9,528 bases of DNA from Spirochaetaceae bacterium (GCA_031258625.1 JAIRMO010000237.1:1-9528); one strand, 5' to 3'; shown: positions 1 to 6,120, counted from the stretch's first letter. The notes: a model not told the origin generated them from the sequence alone. Made by a program: numbers and translations.

Positions 1-446
1 ATGTAAACCAAGAGGAAGATGACAGCCGCGGCATGTACGCCGATCTGCGGTTCAAGCTTATCGAAACCGCCTGCCAAGATGGGTCTCAGGAACACCTCGT
101 AGGATGTAAGCGCCGCACGTGGAGTTACAACAAAACCTACAGTGATAAAGACGCCGATCGCGGCAAAGATGAGCATAAACTTCCTGCCGGGACGGTAATA
201 AGCGCCGATCTCGACCTGGGGAAACTTGGCGGAGGCGGCGAGACCCATGACACCGAAGACGGCGTCAAAGATAAAGAAAAATATGAAGCCGATAATCCAT
301 TGACTCCCACCGACAAATCCGAGAAAAGGCGGAAAGATCAGATTGCCCGCTCCGAAGAACTGCGCGAAAATCATAAAACCAACGGTCATGAGTGTGATTT
401 TGCGGCTCTCCTGCTTCTTCACACTAGTAAGATCTGTTTCAGCCAT
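1..446 (-). CDS. brnQ: Branched-chain amino acid:cation symporter, BrnQ/LIVCS family (5' part; 3' end outside window)
   Basis: This gene encodes a cytoplasmic-membrane symporter that imports leucine, isoleucine and valine with Na+ or H+. Reading the minus strand from the ATG at 446 gives 148 residues that stay open to the window edge; family members are usually about 430-450 residues, so roughly a third is visible. Family hallmarks are clear: a short polar N-terminus, then the first membrane segment with FFGAGNLIFPPFLG (about residues 27-40), further hydrophobic segments, and TPRAALTSYEV near residues 108-118, matching the TPRTATVSFEV stretch I recall from E. coli BrnQ. The start is fixed by AGGAGGA at 462-456, 9 nt upstream. 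A long structured leader and a near-consensus promoter precede it, so it is probably its own transcription unit, although lacI lies upstream on the same strand. No break is seen in the visible part. Confidence 0.9.
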   Translation of the reverse strand, partial: MAETDLTSVKKQESRKITLMTVGFMIFAQFFGAGNLIFPPFLGFVGGSQWIIGFIFFFIFDAVFGVMGLAASAKFPQVEIGAYYRPGRKFMLIFAAIGVFITVGFVVTPRAALTSYEVFLRPILAGGFDKLEPQIGVHAAAVIFLLVY

Positions 447-524
447 GATTATTTCTCCTCCTGATTTTCAAAGTTAGATTGCAGCATCCATAAAAACTTT
501 ATTGCACAAGAAACCGATACGCGT

Positions 525-536
525 ATCACCTCCTTT
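525..536 (-). promoter_or_regulatory. Orphan, very strong Shine-Dalgarno-like sequence in the brnQ leader
   Basis: On the minus strand these 12 bases read AAAGGAGGTGAT, complementary to the usual 3' end of 16S rRNA (ATCACCTCCTTT). No ATG, GTG or TTG lies 5-10 nt downstream. A second SD-like AGGAGG at 585-580 also lacks a start, while the third, at 462-456, serves brnQ. The 12-bp palindrome GATACGCGTATC (516-527) abuts it. Possible roles are a ribosome standby site, mRNA protection or chance. Confidence 0.35.
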
Positions 537-606
537 CATATATCCTAAAATCCCACATATTTTTATGACTAGATCTTTTCCTCCTTTTTCCTGATTAATT
601 AATAGT

Positions 607-636
607 GTTGTTTGGAAACTTCAGTTTCCAAACAAC
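607..636. repeat. 14-bp perfect inverted repeat in the brnQ leader
   Basis: GTTGTTTGGAAACT at 607-620 and its exact reverse complement at 623-636 enclose a 2-base centre, so as RNA the top pairs would open to give a small loop. It lies in the brnQ leader between the three-hairpin fold and the ribosome site. There is no T-run after it on the minus strand, so it is not a canonical terminator. Its GTTTGGAAAC core resembles, but is not identical to, the GTTCCAAAAC palindromes elsewhere in this window. Confidence 0.6.
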
Positions 637-647
637 TTCCACTAAAA

Positions 648-723
648 ACGCAGTTTTGTCGAACCTTCGGTTCGCGGGCTGAGAGCCTGAAAAACCGCAA
701 GACGGTGGGACAACCAACTGCGT
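648..723 (-). ncRNA. Candidate structured leader RNA of brnQ (three hairpins closed by a long stem)
   Basis: ACGCAGTT (648-655) pairs with AACTGCGT (716-723) and TTGTC (656-660) with GACAA (709-713), giving a 13-bp closing stem with a 2-base bulge. Inside are three hairpins: 661-673 (5-bp stem, 3-base loop), 677-687 (4-bp, 3-base loop) and 694-706 (4-bp, 5-base loop). On the minus strand the closing stem runs into TTTTT (647-643), as in an intrinsic terminator, and a near-consensus promoter starts transcription about 30 nt upstream. That favours a minus-strand RNA, either a cis-regulatory leader of brnQ or a short terminated RNA of about 110 nt. It does not match TPP, SAM, cobalamin, c-di-GMP, T-box or tRNA patterns that I know. 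The pairings are seen; the function is inferred. Confidence 0.4.
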
Positions 724-736
724 GGTCGAACACGTC

Positions 737-749
737 TAATCATTGATTA
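737..749. promoter_or_regulatory. Operator-like palindrome TAATCATTGATTA downstream of the brnQ -10 box
   Basis: This is a 13-bp perfect palindrome (TAATCA-T-TGATTA). It lies about 14 bases downstream of the -10 box, near +8 to +20 of the predicted transcript. It shares the half-site TGATTAA with the palindrome at 770-786. That pattern suits a dimeric repressor; the regulator is unknown. Confidence 0.4.
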
Positions 750-762
750 ACCTTAGAACGAA

Positions 763-791
763 ATTATAGGTTAATTGCTGATTAACGTCAA
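763..791 (-). promoter_or_regulatory. Near-consensus sigma-70 promoter for brnQ
   Basis: On the minus strand TTGACG (791-786) matches the -35 consensus at 5 of 6 positions. A 17-base spacer follows, then a perfect TATAAT (768-763). The predicted start is near 756, giving a leader of about 310 nt before the brnQ ATG. It lies downstream of the lacI stop, so brnQ can be transcribed independently of the ABC operon. Confidence 0.7.
770..786. promoter_or_regulatory. Operator-like palindrome filling the -35/-10 spacer of the brnQ promoter
   Basis: GTTAAT-TGCTG-ATTAAC is a 6-bp inverted repeat with a 5-base centre occupying the spacer between -35 and -10. Part of it also pairs with sequence downstream: AGGTTAAT (768-775) is the inverse of ATTAACCT (746-753). 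Binding here would block RNA polymerase directly. It is unlike the LacI-type operators at 6071 and 6322, so another regulator is likely. Confidence 0.45.
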
Positions 792-810
792 GGCGAATTG
801 CCTCACCTTA

Positions 811-868
811 CAGCAATTCAAAGTTTAAATAGGCATGAAGAGAAAAGACGCCTAAAAAAACTTCCGGG
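811..868. repeat. 58-bp direct repeat, copy A (downstream of lacI stop)
   Basis: It matches 2014-2071 at 55 of 58 positions (differences at 830, 837 and 858). It begins 6 bases past the lacI stop on the minus strand. It contains the arms AGGCGT/ATGCCT, which pair in minus-strand RNA with one G-U wobble around a loop of about 11 bases. One of the three differences falls in that loop and none breaks the stem. Confidence 0.85.
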
Positions 869-874
869 GGGCGG

Positions 875-1876
875 TCAGCGGGGCGGCGCGCAGGTCGATT
901 CTCTGATTATCAGCTCATAGGGAAGGACCGTATCCATTTCGACGCGCTCGCCGCTGTTGATGTATTTATGCAGGAGCAGGGCGGTACGCTCCCCAATTTC
1001 ACTAAAGGGCTGACGGATGGTGGTAAGCCGGGGCATAAAATAATCGGATATTTCGATGTCGTCAAACCCGACTACCGAAACATCCTCGGGGATACGGAAG
1101 CCCTTGTCCTTTAAAACCCGCATGGCGCCGATGGCTAATTCGTCGGTGGCGGCAAAAATCGCGGAAAAATCCCGGTTCCGCAGCAGCAGTTCCCTCATGC
1201 CGTACATGCCGAATTCGGCGGTATCCTGGCGGACAAAAATGGTTTGTTCATCGGGGTTCCGCTTTATCCCCGCGGCCTCCAGGGCCCGGAAAAAACCCTC
1301 CGCCCGCTGGGAGCCGCAGGATAAGCCGTTGCTGCTTATCATCCGTATCTTCCGGTGCCCTAATTTAAGGAGGTGATCCACCGCGTCGTAGGCGGCGTCT
1401 TCTTCGCAGACATGGATTGAGGGGAAATCCGGGGAATTGAAGGTGGCGGTTACCAGGGGGAGTTCCATTTTTCTGACGGAGTCATAAAAAACCGGGTTCC
1501 GTATCTCGTGGATCATGATGATTCCGTCCAATGTTTCCGCCTTGAGTTTGATAAGGCACTCCTCCTCGCTGACCTGTTCAAATTTTACAAAAAAGAAATG
1601 GGTGTTATACCCAAAAGAATTCAAATGCCGCTCAACAAACGAAAAAAGCTGGCGTTGAAATATATTAAAGGTATCCGTCAGCACAATGCCCACGGTAAAA
1701 CTCCGCCGCAGAACCATATTTCTGGCGGCCTGGTTGGGTACATAACCGGTTTCTTTTATGAGTTTGAGGATTTGTTCCCTCTTTTCTGAATTGACGTGTT
1801 TTTTACCGTTTACCACCCGGGAAACCGTGGAGGGGGACATACCGACCTGTTTCGCAATATCCTTGATACTTACCAT
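875..1876 (-). CDS. LacI-family transcriptional repressor
   Basis: This is a DNA-binding repressor that responds to a sugar ligand; its 333 residues are typical of LacI/PurR/RbsR proteins. The N-terminal helix-turn-helix is canonical (IKDIAKQVGMSPSTVSRVVN, residues 4-23), followed by the hinge YVPNQAAR (45-52) and a periplasmic-binding-protein-like effector domain from about residue 59 (FTVGIVLTD) to a typical C-terminus (TIRQP, GERTALLL). At the hinge position that is usually a Leu inserted into the operator minor groove, this protein has Met54. AAAAGG at 1891-1886, 9 nt upstream, supports the start. It is the last gene of the ABC operon order and may also have its own promoter in the 199-bp gap upstream. 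Likely targets are the two identical operators at 6071-6085 and 6322-6336, giving feedback control. The effector is unknown. Confidence 0.95.
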   Translation of the reverse strand: MVSIKDIAKQVGMSPSTVSRVVNGKKHVNSEKREQILKLIKETGYVPNQAARNMVLRRSFTVGIVLTDTFNIFQRQLFSFVERHLNSFGYNTHFFFVKFEQVSEEECLIKLKAETLDGIIMIHEIRNPVFYDSVRKMELPLVTATFNSPDFPSIHVCEEDAAYDAVDHLLKLGHRKIRMISSNGLSCGSQRAEGFFRALEAAGIKRNPDEQTIFVRQDTAEFGMYGMRELLLRNRDFSAIFAATDELAIGAMRVLKDKGFRIPEDVSVVGFDDIEISDYFMPRLTTIRQPFSEIGERTALLLHKYINSGERVEMDTVLPYELIIRESTCAPPR

Positions 1877-1948
1877 ATCCGTTGGCCTTTTGTCTATGAG
1901 CGGTTATTTCAAAGCTAACCCGAGTTTCGGGATCGGTCCATGGAGCCT

Positions 1949-1975
1949 GTTCCAAACCCCGGGCGGTTTTGGAAC
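1949..1975. repeat. GTTCCAAA-type palindrome between binding-protein gene and lacI
   Basis: GTTCCAAA (1949-1956) pairs with TTTGGAAC (1968-1975) around an 11-base centre rich in C and G. An alternative hairpin GCGGTT/AACCGC uses 1963-1978. This is a divergent member of the palindrome family seen at 3048, 3127, 4370 and 6349. Confidence 0.55.
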
Positions 1976-1982
1976 CGCTTCT

Positions 1983-2016
1983 ATTATATTGAGAATCACT
2001 GCCTATGAATAGGCAG
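1983..2016 (-). promoter_or_regulatory. Possible lacI promoter with an upstream palindrome
   Basis: On the minus strand a perfect TATAAT lies at 1988-1983, about 107 bases before the lacI ATG, but any -35 is poor (TATTCA at 2011-2006). An 8-bp perfect inverted repeat, CTGCCTAT/ATAGGCAG (1999-2006 and 2009-2016), covers the -35 area and could be an operator. This would let the repressor gene be expressed separately from the importer. Confidence 0.35.
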
Positions 2017-2071
2017 CAATTCAAAGTTTAAACAGGCATAAAGAGAAAAGACGCCTAAAAGAACTTCCGGG
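2014..2071. repeat. 58-bp direct repeat, copy B (downstream of binding-protein gene stop)
   Basis: This is the partner of 811-868, 1203 bp away, with 3 differences. It starts 4 bases past the stop of the binding-protein gene on the minus strand, so lacI with its upstream gap sits between two copies. The conserved AGGCGT/ATGCCT hairpin is retained. Confidence 0.85.
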
Positions 2072-2075
2072 CTTC

Positions 2076-3008
2076 CTATTTGATGAAGTTCCGGGCGTTT
2101 ATTTGGGTGATCATGTCGGTGCCGGGATCAATGTGTTTTTCCACGGCTTCGCCTTTAATGGCTTTGACCGCGCTTTCTACCCCCAAATACCCCATGCGTT
2201 TGGTCCGCTGGGCTAAGGTTCCGTAGAGCCCGCCGGCGATGATCGATTCGATGGCGTCCTGGTTTCCGTCAACTCCCACCACCACCGCCCGTTTGCCGGC
2301 CTGGGTTATCGCCCGGTAGGCGCCGTGGGCCATTTCGTCATTGGAAGCAAACACCGCCGCCACATCCGGGGTGGACTGGAGGATGTTTTGTATCATCGTA
2401 AAGGCCCGTTCCCGGTCGGAATATCCGGGCTGGCGGGAGGTAATGATATACCCGTTATCCCGGAAGGCTTTTTCCGCGCCGTCGGCCCGCTGGGTCGTAA
2501 CCGGATTCCCCGGGGCCCCTTCGATAATGACCACCTTGGAGCCCAGGGGTATCTGGGTCATTATTTCCCCCGCCGCTTGAACCCCGGCGGTGTAATTTTC
2601 GATGCCGATAAAGGTTACATAATCGGTAAAACTTTCGGGCATCGGCGTATCGATCAGGATAACGGGGACCCCCGCGATTTTTGCCCGCTGAAGTACCGTT
2701 GCGGCGGCGGCGGGCTGGGAAGGGGCAAAAATCAAGGCGTCGATGTCCTGGACCATGGTATCCTGCACCATGTTGATCTGCTGTTCCACCGCGTCTTCCG
2801 TGGAAGGGCCCAGTTTGATGAGTTCCACCCCGTATTTCGCCGCGGCCTCGTCGCACCCCGCTTCAACGGTCCTCCAGAAGGTCGCGCTGCGGGTTTTAAG
2901 AACCACGGCGATCTTCAACCGGTTCCGATCCGAATCGCCTGTTTTTATTCGATTACAGGCGGTTATGCCTGCCAAAATCAGCATGGATATTACGAGTAAT
3001 TTTTTCAT
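2076..3008 (-). CDS. Lipoprotein sugar-binding protein of a CUT2-type ABC importer (RbsB-like)
   Basis: This is the extracytoplasmic solute-binding component of the adjacent importer, 310 residues from the start chosen here. An ATG at 3014 is in frame but lies only 1 nt from AGGAGG (3021-3016). The ATG at 3008 has a 7-nt spacing and gives a compact signal, MKKLLVISMLILAGITAC, so I prefer it. The Cys at residue 18 is the likely lipidated residue, with a relaxed lipobox ITAC. The mature part is a Peripla_BP_4 fold: LKIAVVLKT, then FAPSQPAAA, GVPVILIDTPMP, GEIMTQ, VVIIEGAPG, FASNDEMAHGAYRA and VVGVDGNQDAIESI, closely following ribose, allose and inositol binders. The substrate cannot be read from sequence alone. 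It is the third gene of the operon, behind a gap of 300 bp holding several palindromes. Confidence 0.92.
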   Translation of the reverse strand: MKKLLVISMLILAGITACNRIKTGDSDRNRLKIAVVLKTRSATFWRTVEAGCDEAAAKYGVELIKLGPSTEDAVEQQINMVQDTMVQDIDALIFAPSQPAAAATVLQRAKIAGVPVILIDTPMPESFTDYVTFIGIENYTAGVQAAGEIMTQIPLGSKVVIIEGAPGNPVTTQRADGAEKAFRDNGYIITSRQPGYSDRERAFTMIQNILQSTPDVAAVFASNDEMAHGAYRAITQAGKRAVVVGVDGNQDAIESIIAGGLYGTLAQRTKRMGYLGVESAVKAIKGEAVEKHIDPGTDMITQINARNFIK

Positions 3009-3047
3009 CTTCATACCTCCTCAAGGGTTTGATGATTTATAGATGAG

Positions 3048-3078
3048 GCTGTTCCAAAACTTCAGTTTTTGGAACAGC
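3048..3078. repeat. GTTCCAAAAC palindrome, 12-bp perfect arms
   Basis: GCTGTTCCAAAA (3048-3059) and its exact inverse (3067-3078) flank a 7-base loop. It lies 40 bases upstream of the binding-protein gene start, inside the operon. There is no T-run, so it is not a standard terminator. TCCTTGGATTTAA (3080-3092) immediately after it recurs exactly at 6397-6409. Confidence 0.8.
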
Positions 3079-3126
3079 TTCCTTGGATTTAAGGGAAAAA
3101 CCGGGGCTTTTGACCGGTTTTTCCAA

Positions 3127-3184
3127 GAGCCTGTTCCAAAACCGTGCGCGTCAGCGCACAGTAAATTAGTTTTGGAACAGGCTC
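3127..3184. repeat. Largest GTTCCAAAAC palindrome, 16-bp perfect arms with nested hairpin
   Basis: GAGCCTGTTCCAAAAC (3127-3142) is exactly inverted at 3169-3184. The 26-base interior holds a second 6-bp hairpin, GTGCGC/GCGCAC (3144-3149 and 3154-3159). This is the best-preserved member of the family and looks like a nested REP-like unit. Confidence 0.85.
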
Positions 3185-3196
3185 AGATGAATAGGG

Positions 3197-3301
3197 CGCC
3201 TCTCCCAAAACCTCAATTTCGGGGAGGCGTACTTTGTCTGTCCGGCTTCCTTAAAACCGGTCCGGCGCCGGTCAGGGCCGATCCTGTTTTACCGGGACCG
3301 G
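3197..3301. repeat. Two further imperfect GC-rich palindromes between permease and binding-protein genes
   Basis: CGCCTCTCC (3197-3205) pairs with GGGGAGGCG (3221-3229) with one wobble. CCGGTCC (3257-3263) pairs with GGACCGG (3295-3301). The second lies 8 bases past the permease stop and could be a processing or pause hairpin. Together with 3048-3184 they fill most of the 300-bp gap; I see no gene there. Confidence 0.45.
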
Positions 3302-3308
3302 CAACAAA

Positions 3309-4307
3309 TTAGGCGGCTTTGACTGCCTTTTTCCGCAGCACATCCAAGAAAACGGCAATGACGATAACCGCGCCGATGGCAAAGGTTTGATAGGCGGAAT
3401 CAACCCGCAAGAGGTTAAACCCGTTCCTAAGGACCGCGATAAGCAGAACCCCGACGATGGTGTTCCCGATCTTCCCGATACCGCCGAAGAAACTCGCGCC
3501 GCCGATAATAACCGCGGCAACGGCATCGGTTTCATAATCAATCCCCGCCAGAGGATAGGCGGTGTCCACCCGGCCCACCAGAACGATCCCCGCCAGGGCC
3601 GCCATAAAGCCGCTGATCATATACACCAGATTCAGGATCCCGTTTACATTGATACCGCTCAAACGGCTTGCCTCTTTGTTACCCCCCACCGCGTAGATAT
3701 AGCGGCCGGTGGTGGTCCGGGTCAAAAAGATGTACATAAAGATATAGAGGACCGCCACCAGGACAACCGAAACCGGTACGACCCCCAGGGACCGGCTGCC
3801 CAGAAAATTGATGGCCGGCTTGAACCCGTAGACCGGCGCCGTGGCGGTAACTGCCAGGGAAAGCCCCCGGGCCATCTGCCTCATTCCCATGGTGGAAATA
3901 AAGGGATGGGGAAGCCGCATTTTGGTAAGCATCAGTCCGTTGAGGAGGCCCAGGCCCATGCCGATGGCCAGGCAGAGGAACAGGGAAAGCAGGGGATCGA
4001 CCCCCCAGCGGACGGTAAAAACCCCCATGCCCATGGTAGAGAGGGCTAAAACCGAACCCACCGAAAGATCGATTCCCGAGGTGAGGATGGCCAGGAACAT
4101 CCCTATCGAAACAATCGAATTGACCGCGGCCTGGGCGGTGATATTCATTACATTATCCACCGTAAGAAACCGGGGAGAAGCAATAGCCATCACCGCGCAG
4201 AGCAATACAAGGTTTAACAATACCCCAAAACTGTACAGGTATTCCTTAAACCACTTCGTTAGCGGGTCCTTTAACCCCTGAATCGCAAACTTTTGATTTT
4301 TAGCCAT
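3309..4307 (-). CDS. CUT2-type sugar ABC transporter permease (RbsC-like)
   Basis: This is the membrane channel subunit of the importer, working as a homodimer with the ATPase and the lipoprotein binding protein. Its 332 residues are normal for the BPD_transp_2 family. After a polar N-terminus of about 25 residues there are some eight to ten hydrophobic segments. Recognisable family sites are GIDLSVGS (78-85), the cytoplasmic coupling loop GGNKEASRLSGI (208-219), and DAVAAVIIGGASFFGG (261-276), which precedes a helix ending in RNGFNLL. The ATG at 4307 is preceded by an AGGGGG ribosome site. It is second in the operon, 161 bp after the ATPase gene. No disruption is visible. Confidence 0.95.
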   Translation of the reverse strand: MAKNQKFAIQGLKDPLTKWFKEYLYSFGVLLNLVLLCAVMAIASPRFLTVDNVMNITAQAAVNSIVSIGMFLAILTSGIDLSVGSVLALSTMGMGVFTVRWGVDPLLSLFLCLAIGMGLGLLNGLMLTKMRLPHPFISTMGMRQMARGLSLAVTATAPVYGFKPAINFLGSRSLGVVPVSVVLVAVLYIFMYIFLTRTTTGRYIYAVGGNKEASRLSGINVNGILNLVYMISGFMAALAGIVLVGRVDTAYPLAGIDYETDAVAAVIIGGASFFGGIGKIGNTIVGVLLIAVLRNGFNLLRVDSAYQTFAIGAVIVIAVFLDVLRKKAVKAA

Positions 4308-4369
4308 ATATACCCCCTTTGGTTTTTAATTCCGACTATCCTCAAGGCGGGTGAATCCTCCGTTTTTAA

Positions 4370-4406
4370 AGCCCGTTCCGGGATCCACCGGATTTTGGAA
4401 CGGGCT
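4370..4406. repeat. GTTCC/GGAAC palindrome between ATPase and permease genes
   Basis: AGCCCGTTCC (4370-4379) and GGAACGGGCT (4397-4406) are perfect 10-bp inverse arms around a 17-base centre. It is a family variant with CCCG in place of CCTG. The remainder of the 161-bp gap (4308-4468) shows no gene or clear promoter. Confidence 0.7.
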
Positions 4407-4468
4407 CAAAGGTAGATCCAATATTGATATGGTCTATGTCTTCCATGAAAGCCATGGTTTTTAACCCC

Positions 4469-5989
4469 TTACATTCCCTCCCGTATGTCATTCGCTATCC
4501 CCACCGCGGCATACATGATCTTTTCCTGGGTAACTTCATCCCGGTTGAATTCCGCGGTGATCCGGCCTTCGTGCATCACGATGATCCGGTCCGACATACC
4601 GATACATTCATCCATTTCGGAACTGATCATGATCACCGCCGCTCCGTCGGCTACCAGTTGGTTCATCAAGTTGTAGACTTCTACTTTAGTGCCCGCATCG
4701 ATACCCCGGGTGGGTTCGTCAAAAATAAAGAGCCGGGCCTTCGAGAGGAGCCATTTGGCGATCACCACCTTTTGCTGATTCCCCTCGCTTAATTGGCCGG
4801 CCACGGCCCCCACCCCGGCAGTCCGGAGCCGGAGTTCCCGGGCGATCTGTTCCGCATCCTTCCGGACAAGTCCAAGCCTAAGCAAACAAAACCGGGTATA
4901 GGCCTTTAAACGGACCAGGGTGGAATTAAATTCCACATTCTGAGTCAGGATCAAGCCCTGGTCTTTCCGGTCCTCGGTTAAAAAGGCTATCCCCGCCTTT
5001 ACCGAATCCCGGGGGGTTTTGATAACCACCGGTTTCCCCCGGATCATAATCTGTCCCCTGTCAATAGGATCCGCCCCGGTAATGGCCCGGACCGTCTTGG
5101 TACGCCCCGAGCCGACAAGTCCCGCCATCCCCAGGATCTCACCGGCCCGGATGGAAAAGGAAATGTTCCGAAACGCCCGTTTGCGGGACAAACCGGTAAC
5201 GGAAAGTATCTCCTCCCCGGGGGTGGTTTTTACCTTAGGGTATTTCTGGGTGATGTCCCGGCCCACCATCATTTTGATGATGTCGTCCACGGTTATACTC
5301 CGGACATCGCTGCGGCCCACGGTTTTTCCATCCCGGAGTACCGTAACGCTGTCGCAGATCTCCTTAATCTCATGAAGCCGGTGGGAAACATACATGACGG
5401 TAACTCCCCTTTTTTTCAGTTTCCCGATAATATGAAAGAGTTCCGTCATTTCCTTTCCGCTTAAACTGACGGTGGGTTCATCCATGATGATGAGTTTTGC
5501 CTTGGCGCTCACCGCCCTGGAAATTTCCACCATCTGCTGCTGCCCCGCCTTTAGGGAATCGGTCCGGACCTTGGGATCTATGTTTGACCCCAGTTCGCCG
5601 AGAATTTTTTGGGAATGGTTGTACATCTTCCGGCGGTCCATCACCGTGGTTCCCTGAACAAAGACGGGTTCCCGGCCCAAAAATATATTCTCATACACCG
5701 CCAGGTGGGGGATAAGATTACGTTCCTGGTAAACACAGGCGATCCCCAGATCCATGGATTTCCGGGGGGTAAGACGGGTCAGGGGCAGGCCGTTAAAAAA
5801 GATTTCCCCTTCATCCGGGACATGGGCGCCGGTAATGATCTTGATCAGCGTGGACTTTCCGGCGCCGTTTTCCCCTATTAACCCGTGTACTTCCCCTGCT
5901 TTTACCTGAAGACTCACCGAGTCCAGGGCCAAAACACCGGGAAATTTTTTGGATACGTTATTTAAACTGAATAGTGTATTCCGAACCAA
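4469..5989 (-). CDS. Sugar ABC transporter ATP-binding protein with two ATPase domains (RbsA/MglA-like)
   Basis: This cytoplasmic protein energises the importer; its 506 residues and twin nucleotide-binding domains are typical of RbsA, MglA and XylG. Domain 1 has Walker A GENGAGKST (39-47), Q-loop Gln88, a signature of form LKAGQ (146-150), Walker B IIMDEPT (168-173 area) and the switch His203. In the signature the common Ser is Lys. Domain 2 has the usual degenerate Walker A, GLVGSGRTKT (290-299), without the catalytic Lys, then LSEGNQQK (400-407) and FIFDEPTRGID (421-431). The start is a TTG at 5989 with AGGAGG at 6001-5996, 6 nt away; no ATG lies nearby. It is the first gene of the operon, with a leader of roughly 90 nt from the operator-covered promoter. 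Confidence 0.95.
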   Translation of the reverse strand: MVRNTLFSLNNVSKKFPGVLALDSVSLQVKAGEVHGLIGENGAGKSTLIKIITGAHVPDEGEIFFNGLPLTRLTPRKSMDLGIACVYQERNLIPHLAVYENIFLGREPVFVQGTTVMDRRKMYNHSQKILGELGSNIDPKVRTDSLKAGQQQMVEISRAVSAKAKLIIMDEPTVSLSGKEMTELFHIIGKLKKRGVTVMYVSHRLHEIKEICDSVTVLRDGKTVGRSDVRSITVDDIIKMMVGRDITQKYPKVKTTPGEEILSVTGLSRKRAFRNISFSIRAGEILGMAGLVGSGRTKTVRAITGADPIDRGQIMIRGKPVVIKTPRDSVKAGIAFLTEDRKDQGLILTQNVEFNSTLVRLKAYTRFCLLRLGLVRKDAEQIARELRLRTAGVGAVAGQLSEGNQQKVVIAKWLLSKARLFIFDEPTRGIDAGTKVEVYNLMNQLVADGAAVIMISSEMDECIGMSDRIIVMHEGRITAEFNRDEVTQEKIMYAAVGIANDIREGM

Positions 5990-6070
5990 AACAAACCTCC
6001 TTCCGGCGCCAATCAGTAAACATCCCTTCCGGTTTTTTTACTTCCCCCTGGGCCACCGTTTTTAAAAATT

Positions 6071-6085
6071 AAATTGCAAACGTTA
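6071..6085 (-). promoter_or_regulatory. LacI-type operator controlling the ABC operon
   Basis: AAATTGCAAACGTTA contains the AACGTT core (6079-6084) typical of LacI-family sites. Its exact 15-base inverse occurs at 6322-6336. On the minus strand it begins 4 bases after TATAAT and therefore covers the predicted start near 6083. Binding would block transcription of the importer operon. Confidence 0.75.
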
Positions 6086-6089
6086 TTAA

Positions 6090-6120
6090 ATTATAATCGA
6101 TGAGGCTTTTCATCCGTCAG
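6090..6120 (-). promoter_or_regulatory. Promoter of the ABC importer operon
   Basis: On the minus strand a perfect TATAAT lies at 6095-6090. A weak -35, CTGACG (6120-6115), is 19 bases upstream, longer than ideal. Strong AT-richness and the operator overlapping the start support it. It would give a leader of about 94 nt before the TTG start. Confidence 0.6.

Noticed and set aside
33..464. 143-residue plus-strand frame
   Set aside because: It lies antisense to brnQ, whose family motifs and ribosome site are unmistakable. Its composition is highly charged and unlike a real protein.
474..539. 21-codon frame on the minus strand (MKGGDTRIGFL...) in the brnQ leader as an attenuator leader peptide
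   Set aside because: The only SD-like sequence upstream (AGGA at 546-543) is 3 nt from the ATG, and the peptide is not enriched in Leu, Ile or Val codons. Support is too weak to call it a gene.
671..690. GGGCTGAGAG on the plus strand as part of a TPP riboswitch
   Set aside because: Only the CTGAGA match is present. The second conserved block of the THI element is absent and no plus-strand gene follows.
648..723. The folded leader as an integron attC site or a tRNA
   Set aside because: No GTTRRRY/RYYYAAC boxes in the right places, and the arm and loop sizes do not fit a tRNA cloverleaf.
1366..1380. AAGGAGGTGATCC on the plus strand as a ribosome site or 16S 3' end relic
   Set aside because: It is the antisense of codons VDHLLK in lacI, a common family stretch; coincidence.
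2325..2999. 224-residue plus-strand frame antisense to the binding-protein gene
   Set aside because: It is a mirror of a well-supported gene, with no ribosome site, no recognisable domain and Gly/His/Arg-biased composition from GC-rich third positions.
3387..4049. 220-residue plus-strand frame antisense to the permease
   Set aside because: It is a shadow of the permease gene, full of His, Gln and Gly with no motif.
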